DNA of 16,715 nucleotides from Burkholderiales bacterium (lineage in GTDB: Bacteria > Pseudomonadota > Gammaproteobacteria > Burkholderiales > Burkholderiaceae): NCBI GenBank assembly GCA_947447845.1, contig CANFNO010000015.1, positions 1-16,715 on the forward strand, read 5' to 3'. The first letter of the stretch is position 1; each line of letters opens with the position of its first letter. The notes under the pieces were generated by a model, which saw nothing but the letters and a program-made list of their open reading frames with translations, did no database searches and was not told the origin of the DNA. The position numbers were made by a program, and so were the translations under genes. This document shows, one piece after another, positions 7,985-16,715 of this stretch.

Positions 7985-8060
7985 CCAGTGCCGGGTGGCC
8001 CCAAACCGGGCAGCGCCCCTTTGGGGCAGCGTTCCACGCCCTGCGGGGGCGCTAGTGGCA
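7985..8060. repeat. GC-rich stem-loop repeat-like block between gltD and mlaF
   Basis: This block holds several inverted motifs: GCCCC 8015-8019 / GGGGC 8023-8027 around TTT; an alternative 7-bp pairing GCCCCAA 7998-8004 / TTGGGGC 8021-8027; and CGCCC 8037-8041 / GGGCG 8047-8051. It shares ordered short blocks (GCCGGG..GCCCCAA, CCCT..GGGGCAG, TAGTGGCA) with the murA-hisG spacer, so both may belong to one dispersed, REP-like family. It lies in the gltD 3' untranslated region just before the terminator, so it could shield the gltBD message from 3' exonucleases. That role is inferred by analogy with REP elements. Confidence 0.45.
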
Positions 8061-8067
8061 GATAACT

Positions 8068-9534
8068 TCATCGAGGCAGGACGCTGCTGCCCATCAGGAA
8101 TTCGTCGACTGAGCGCGCGGCTTGGCGGCCTTCCCGAATCGCCCACACCACCAGACTCTGGCCGCGGCGCATATCACCCGCTGCAAAAACCTTGGGCACA
8201 TTGGTGGCATAGCAACCGGCAGCTTCGGTCGTTGCCTTGGCATTGCCACGGCCATCCTTGTCGACACCAAAGGCTTCCAGCACGGTGGCCACCGGATTTA
8301 CAAAGCCCATTGCCAGCAGCACCAGGTCAGCTTTCAGGATCTTTTCGGAACCGGCGACTTCAACCATCTTGCCGTCTTTCCACTCCACTTGCACCGTCTT
8401 CAGACCAGTGACCTTGCCTTTTTCACCGATGAACTCTTTGGTGGAAATGGCAAACACGCGCTCGCAGCCTTCGTCATGGCTGGAACTGGTGCGCAGCTTG
8501 AGCGGCCAGTAGGGCCAGGTCATGGGGCGGTTTTCTTCCACTGGTGGTTGTGGCATTACTTCAAACTGGGTGACACTCACAGCGCCGTGGCGATTGCTGG
8601 TGCCCACGCAGTCCGATCCGGTGTCGCCGCCACCGATGACGATGACATGTTTGCCATCGGCACGCAATTGGCCTTTGAGCTTGTCGCCAGCGTTAACCTT
8701 ATTTTGCTGCGGCAGGAATTCCATCGCAAAGTGGATGCCGTCCAATTCACGTCCCGGCACCGGCAGGTCGCGCGACTGCTCTGACCCACCGGTCAGCAGA
8801 ACTGCATCGAAATCTTTGTTGAGTTGGTCGGCAGAAATGGTTTCTTTGGCCCAGTTAGTGACCTTGGAGCCCTTGGGCATCTCACCCACCAGCACGCCAG
8901 TACGAATTGTTACTCCCTCAGCCTTGAGCTGCTCGGCACGGCGGTCGATGTGCGACTTTTCCATCTTGAAGTCAGGGATGCCGTAGCGCAGCAGGCCACC
9001 GACGCGATCGTTCTTTTCGAACAGGGTCACGTCGTGACCAGCGCGCGCCAATTGCTGTGAAGCAGCCAAGCCTGCGGGGCCAGAGCCGACTACCGCAACT
9101 TTTTTGCCTGTCTTGGTCTTGGCTGGCTGCGCCACCACCCAGCCTTCGTGCCAGGCGCGGTCAATGATGGCGTGCTCAATCGACTTAATGCCCACCGCTT
9201 CTTCATTCACATTCAGCGTGCAGGCTGCCTCGCAGGGTGCGGGGCAGATACGACCTGTGAATTCGGGGAAGTTGTTGGTGCTGTGCAGCACTTCGATAGC
9301 GGACTTCCAGTCGCTTCGATAAACCAGATCGTTGAAATCCGGAATGATGTTGTTGACCGGGCAGCCGTTGTTGCAAAACGGTGTGCCGCAGTCCATGCAG
9401 CGCGCGGCCTGCTTGTTGGCCTGGGCATCGTCCAGTCCGATGACAAATTCCTTGTAATTCTTGAGGCGCTCGGCGACAGGCTTGTAGCCCTCTTCGATTC
9501 GCTCAAACTCCATGAATCCCGTGATCTTTCCCAT
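8068..9534 (-). CDS. gltD: Glutamate synthase (NADPH) small subunit
   Basis: GltD supplies electrons from NADPH through FAD and [4Fe-4S] clusters to GltB for glutamate synthesis from glutamine and 2-oxoglutarate. The 488-residue protein shows cluster-binding cysteines at 46, 49, 54 and 58 ([17 protein letters not shown]) and at 97, 101 and 105 (CPAPCEAAC). The FAD-binding motif [13 protein letters not shown] is at 146-158, and a second Rossmann motif for [18 protein letters not shown], is at 297-309. A third conserved segment near the end, [19 protein letters not shown], also binds FAD. I placed the start at ATG 9534 because AAGGAG lies 5 nt ahead and [10 protein letters not shown] is the family N-terminus; an in-frame GTG two codons upstream overlaps that site. 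It lies 69 nt after gltB, and a terminator follows. Confidence 0.97.
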   Translation of the reverse strand: MGKITGFMEFERIEEGYKPVAERLKNYKEFVIGLDDAQANKQAARCMDCGTPFCNNGCPVNNIIPDFNDLVYRSDWKSAIEVLHSTNNFPEFTGRICPAPCEAACTLNVNEEAVGIKSIEHAIIDRAWHEGWVVAQPAKTKTGKKVAVVGSGPAGLAASQQLARAGHDVTLFEKNDRVGGLLRYGIPDFKMEKSHIDRRAEQLKAEGVTIRTGVLVGEMPKGSKVTNWAKETISADQLNKDFDAVLLTGGSEQSRDLPVPGRELDGIHFAMEFLPQQNKVNAGDKLKGQLRADGKHVIVIGGGDTGSDCVGTSNRHGAVSVTQFEVMPQPPVEENRPMTWPYWPLKLRTSSSHDEGCERVFAISTKEFIGEKGKVTGLKTVQVEWKDGKMVEVAGSEKILKADLVLLAMGFVNPVATVLEAFGVDKDGRGNAKATTEAAGCYATNVPKVFAAGDMRRGQSLVVWAIREGRQAARSVDEFLMGSSVLPR

Positions 9535-9603
9535 ATTCACTCCTTGGCGACCCGCCGCACACGCGACGGGCCATTAGCTGTTGAACCTTGTTACTGGCGA
9601 GCC

Positions 9604-14373
<4,770 letters not shown>

Positions 14374-14378
14374 GGCGC

Positions 14379-14383
14379 GCTCC
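14379..14383 (-). promoter_or_regulatory. Shine-Dalgarno of gltB
   Basis: AGGAG on the minus strand, followed by six nt (CGCGCC) and the ATG at 14373. It decides the gltB start over the longer open frame that reaches 14433. Confidence 0.7.
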
Positions 14384-14404
14384 TGAAAATGACAGTGGAC
14401 GTGG

Positions 14405-14433
14405 AGCTTACTGCAATGCAACAAAGATGCCAA
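14405..14433 (-). promoter_or_regulatory. Candidate sigma-70 promoter of gltBD
   Basis: On the minus strand TTGGCA (14433-14428, 5 of 6 match to the -35 consensus) is followed after exactly 17 nt by TAAGCT (14410-14405, 3 of 6 match to the -10). Transcription would start near 14398, giving a leader of about 25 nt that contains the gltB Shine-Dalgarno. The weak -10 leaves doubt, and an activator could be needed. It is the best-spaced pair I found in the 179-nt gap between the transposase and gltB. Confidence 0.3.
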
Positions 14434-14434
14434 G

Positions 14435-14500
14435 AAATTTAAATAGGGTCAGATTCTGATTTAATTTGAGTTGCCAAGGAATTCTATTAATTGGGGACAT
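14435..14500. repeat. AT-rich flank of the RAYT gene with two recurring-type motifs
   Basis: This AT-rich stretch contrasts with the GC-rich surroundings. On the plus strand it contains AGGGTCAGATTCTGATTTAA (14445-14464), whose core TCAGATTCTGA is palindromic around one base, and AATTGGGGACATAT (14489-14502). From memory, GGGTCAGA..CTGA and GGGGACA sequences recur next to Y1-type transposase genes in many proteobacteria. An imperfect direct repeat, GCCAAGAAATTT (14429-14440) and GCCAAGGAATTC (14473-14484), brackets the first motif. The stretch probably represents the end of the element that brought in, or is recognised by, the adjacent transposase. Confidence 0.45.
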
Positions 14501-14552
14501 ATCAAAACTTATCTTCACCCACATTCATCCATGCAAACCAGAGCGCCGAGGT

Positions 14553-15251
14553 CTACAAAGGAGCTTTATCCCGCGTAGGTCTACCTGCCTGCCCTTTGGT
14601 GAGGCGCCGGGGGGTCTTCTTTTGCAGTTCCAGCAAAAACTCCGGACTACCCAAAGCCCAACCTTTCAGGGTCGAATCGGTCAGTGCAACCTGTTGCGAT
14701 GCACTGACTCCCGCATGAATCAGTTCTGCGTAAGTGGCTTCGCGCGCAAATGGTGTGTTTCCCAAGCCCCAAAACTGTGCATGAGGTGTAACCACGCGAT
14801 CTAGCGTGCGTCCGATGTAATGGACATGGCTCGACCAGGCATAGTCAGAAGCACTGGAAACCAGTTCGGCACGCACTGGATTGAGATCCATCGCCACCAT
14901 ACAGGGCAGTAAATAAAGCTCAGGTTGCAACACGGTAGAACGATAGCGGCCATCCCATAGGGTACCGGTGCGGCCCTGCTCATCATTGAAGTAGCGCACG
15001 TAACGCCGCCCCATGGCCTGCAGCATTTGCGCCAGTCCGTTTTCAGTATGTGGGGTTATCAGCAAATGGAAATGGTCGGGCAACAGCACATAAGCGTGCA
15101 CCGCGACCTCGTACTTTCGCGCGTATTCCAGCAACAAATCCAGCATGCGCTGGTAGTCGGCAGATCGCAAGAAAATGGGCTGCCCGTTGTGTCCACGTTG
15201 AATCACGTGGTGGGGCAGTCCCGGAAAACTCAAACGTGCAAGGCGTGCCAT
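14553..15251 (-). CDS. REP-associated tyrosine transposase (RAYT, Y1/HUH family)
   Basis: RAYTs are single-copy relatives of IS200/IS605 transposases that cut and rejoin single-stranded DNA at palindromic REP sequences. The 232-residue product has the family N-terminus (LPHHVIQRGHNGQPIF), the HUH metal-binding motif HFH at 60-62 within LLPDHFHLLI, and the tyrosine region RRYVRYFNDEQGR with candidate nucleophile Tyr84 or Tyr87. GTLWDGRYRS (about 96-105), LNPVRAELV and the YAWSS motif follow. All the motifs I would expect are intact, so it may be active. The basic C-terminal tail is variable in the family. Only AGG about 8 nt ahead resembles a Shine-Dalgarno, so expression may be low. It sits between a lipoprotein gene and gltB, all on one strand, and is flanked on the gltB side by an AT-rich motif stretch. 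Confidence 0.92.
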   Translation of the reverse strand: MARLARLSFPGLPHHVIQRGHNGQPIFLRSADYQRMLDLLLEYARKYEVAVHAYVLLPDHFHLLITPHTENGLAQMLQAMGRRYVRYFNDEQGRTGTLWDGRYRSTVLQPELYLLPCMVAMDLNPVRAELVSSASDYAWSSHVHYIGRTLDRVVTPHAQFWGLGNTPFAREATYAELIHAGVSASQQVALTDSTLKGWALGSPEFLLELQKKTPRRLTKGQAGRPTRDKAPL

Positions 15252-15298
15252 ATCAAGCCTGGCCGCGATGCTGTTTCACGGTCGCAATGAGCGGGCGT

Positions 15299-15766
15299 TT
15301 ATTTCGGCGCTTTGGTGACCCGTACTTTGCCGCCAGTGGTCACGATGATGACTGCGTCGCCTGCTTCGAGCTTTTCTGTGCCTTTGGCCTGAACGATGGC
15401 GCGACGCTCGCCGCCTTTGAGTTGAACCAGAATTTCAAAGGCCTCTTCTTTGGTCGCAAAGCGCTCAATCACGTTGCCAGCGGCCGCACCGGCCACGCCG
15501 GCCAGCACGCCCAAAACTTGTGCTTCGCGCTGCACTCCGCTACCACCGTAACCGCCAATTGCGCCCACCACGCCGCCCACAGTAGCGCCAATGCCAGACT
15601 GGCTGCCGTCAACGACAACTGTGCGGATTGACAGCACCACAGCATCTTCGACTTGTGCCATGCGTTGGGTATCGCCACGTTTGATCACGTCCGGGCTGCT
15701 GCTGGCACAGGCGCCCAGAACCGCCGCAATGGAAACCACCAGCATCAGATGAATCGCTTTTTTCAT
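15299..15766 (-). CDS. SlyB-like glycine-zipper outer-membrane lipoprotein
   Basis: This 155-residue lipoprotein has a signal peptide with lipobox LGAC and the lipidated Cys at 20. After a short linker there is a QVEDAVVLSIRTVVVDG strand like that of SlyB/PcpY proteins. A glycine zipper follows at about 58-98 (GIGATVGGVVGAIGGYGG, then GVLAGVAGAAAG), predicted to form two packed membrane-associated helices. A C-terminal beta-rich domain (EILVQLKGGERRAIVQ..AGDAVIIVTTGGKVRV) completes the 17-kDa surface antigen architecture. Such lipoproteins help keep the envelope intact, but the role of this copy is not known. GGAG 8 nt before the ATG is a good Shine-Dalgarno. It is 42 nt after the methyltransferase gene and 47 nt before the transposase. 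Confidence 0.88.
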   Translation of the reverse strand: MKKAIHLMLVVSIAAVLGACASSSPDVIKRGDTQRMAQVEDAVVLSIRTVVVDGSQSGIGATVGGVVGAIGGYGGSGVQREAQVLGVLAGVAGAAAGNVIERFATKEEAFEILVQLKGGERRAIVQAKGTEKLEAGDAVIIVTTGGKVRVTKAPK

Positions 15767-15808
15767 TCTTTATCTCCAAACAAATTAACAGGCAAGGTAC
15801 ACAACGGC

Positions 15809-16715
15809 TCAGGCCGGAAGTGCGTTGTCCACGGGATTGTCTTTCAAGTGTGTAAAGCGGGTGTCAAGTAGGGATGCAATACCAAACTCCTGCAATATGG
15901 CTATTAATCGTTGCGCCGAGCTGCGCTTGTGCTGCCCGGTGTAGCGCGCAAGAATCAGCTCGTTTTTCATGCTGTGTTCCCACCCCACCAACTCGGTGAC
16001 GGTAACCTGGTAACCACATGCTTCCAGATACAAACAGCGCAGGACATTGGTCACCTGGCTACCCATTTCACGCGTATGCAGCGGATGGCGCCAGAGCTCT
16101 GCCAAAGGCGTGCGGGACATGGATAATGCTTTGCTCTGGTTCAGATGGCGCGCCACCTCCGCCTGGCAACACGGCACCAGCACGAAGGCACGCGCCTTCT
16201 TTTGCAACCCAAACGCGATGGCGTCATCGGTCGCGGTATCACAGGCATGCAAGGCGGTCACCACATCCACCCGGTCGGGCAGGAGTGCGCTCTGGGCCGA
16301 CTCTGCAACGCTCAAATTCAAAAAGCGCATGCGCTCGAACCCCAGCTTGGTTGCGAGGGCGGTTGATTTATCCACCAATTCGGCGCGGGTTTCAATACCG
16401 AATATGTGGCCGGCAGAGCGCTCTTTGAAGTACAGGTCGTAAAGAATAAAGCCAAGGTAAGACTTGCCCGCTCCATGGTCCGCCAGCGAGAAATCCGCGC
16501 CGGCATGGCCCAGCAACTCATCCAGAAGTTTCTCAATAAACTGAAACAGGTGATAAACCTGCTTGAGCTTGCGGCGCGAGTCCTGGTTGAGTTTGCCCTC
16601 GCGCGTGAGGATGTGCAACTCCTTCAAAAGCTCAATCGACTGGCCTGGCCGCAATTCATCCTTCAGCGCTTCTGCAACAGTCTGTTTCACGGGCGCTGTG
16701 TGTGAACCACCGGCA
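15809..16715 (-). CDS. Class I SAM-dependent methyltransferase, 5' end probably outside window
   Basis: This is a probable methyltransferase of the Methyltransf_32 (PF13679) type; the substrate is unknown. Numbering from a GTG at 16690 (293 aa), a helical N-terminal region (RRKLKQVYHLFQFIEKLLDE) precedes the SAM-binding motif I, LADHGAGKSYLG (69-80). Further on are the acidic motif II (IFGIETRAELVD), ALHACDTATDDAI (146-158) and VPCCQAEVA (172-180), a combination found in this family. The frame remains open from that GTG to the window edge, and no Shine-Dalgarno precedes the GTG, so I think translation begins upstream of the window. The lipoprotein gene follows after 42 nt, so the two may share a transcript, though nothing links their functions. 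Confidence 0.8.
   Translation of the reverse strand, partial: AGGSHTAPVKQTVAEALKDELRPGQSIELLKELHILTREGKLNQDSRRKLKQVYHLFQFIEKLLDELLGHAGADFSLADHGAGKSYLGFILYDLYFKERSAGHIFGIETRAELVDKSTALATKLGFERMRFLNLSVAESAQSALLPDRVDVVTALHACDTATDDAIAFGLQKKARAFVLVPCCQAEVARHLNQSKALSMSRTPLAELWRHPLHTREMGSQVTNVLRCLYLEACGYQVTVTELVGWEHSMKNELILARYTGQHKRSSAQRLIAILQEFGIASLLDTRFTHLKDNPVDNALPA

Noticed and set aside
9535..9603. Inverted CCCGCC..GACGGG in the gltB-gltD gap as a terminator
   Set aside because: The stem is short and imperfect and no T-run follows; gltD is expected to be co-transcribed with gltB.
14498..15256. CATATCAA at both ends of the RAYT gene as a target-site duplication
   Set aside because: One copy includes the start codon of the gene itself, RAYT/IS200-type enzymes do not normally make target duplications, and an 8-nt match within such windows is not rare. 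Kept only as a remark.
15050..15631. Plus-strand open frame spanning the transposase and lipoprotein genes
   Set aside because: It covers the 5' end of one real gene, an intergenic gap and part of another, with no recognisable domain.

Overview
The window is a compact stretch of what looks like a betaproteobacterial chromosome, most likely order Burkholderiales and family Comamonadaceae (Rhodoferax/Polaromonas/Acidovorax-like). This is inferred from gene order, protein character and GC-rich intergenic repeats; no taxonomic search was possible. Every gene I accept lies on the minus strand, so the region reads from high to low coordinates. It is mostly housekeeping. I see no CRISPR array, tRNA, rRNA, phage or defence system.

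Right end (about 16715 to 14553): an edge-truncated SAM-dependent methyltransferase of the PCC-motif type, a SlyB-like glycine-zipper lipoprotein, and an intact REP-associated tyrosine transposase (RAYT, Y1/HUH family). The transposase is followed by a short AT-rich stretch with two sequence motifs that I associate with such genes.

Middle (14373 to 8068): gltB and gltD, the two subunits of NADPH-dependent glutamate synthase (GOGAT). A candidate promoter and a good ribosome binding site precede gltB, and a convincing rho-independent terminator follows gltD.

Left half (7927 to 1): a tightly packed envelope operon, mlaF-mlaE-mlaD-mlaA-mlaC-mlaB, then a YadG/YadH-type ABC-2 exporter, then ibaG (BolA family), murA and hisG, with the first codons of a probable hisD at the edge. 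Four start/stop overlaps (ATGA three times, TGATG once) and one 1-nt gap suggest translational coupling. The mla genes encode the full phospholipid-trafficking path from outer membrane (MlaA) through periplasm (MlaC) to the inner-membrane MlaFEDB complex. murA begins peptidoglycan precursor synthesis and hisG begins histidine synthesis.

The most useful oddities are regulatory: the gltBD terminator runs straight into the mlaF start codon with no Shine-Dalgarno; an 11-bp perfect hairpin straddles the start codon of the YadG-type ATPase; and two GC-rich repeat-like blocks (after murA and after gltD) share short sequence blocks while a RAYT gene sits nearby. I did not find a previously undescribed multi-gene system here.
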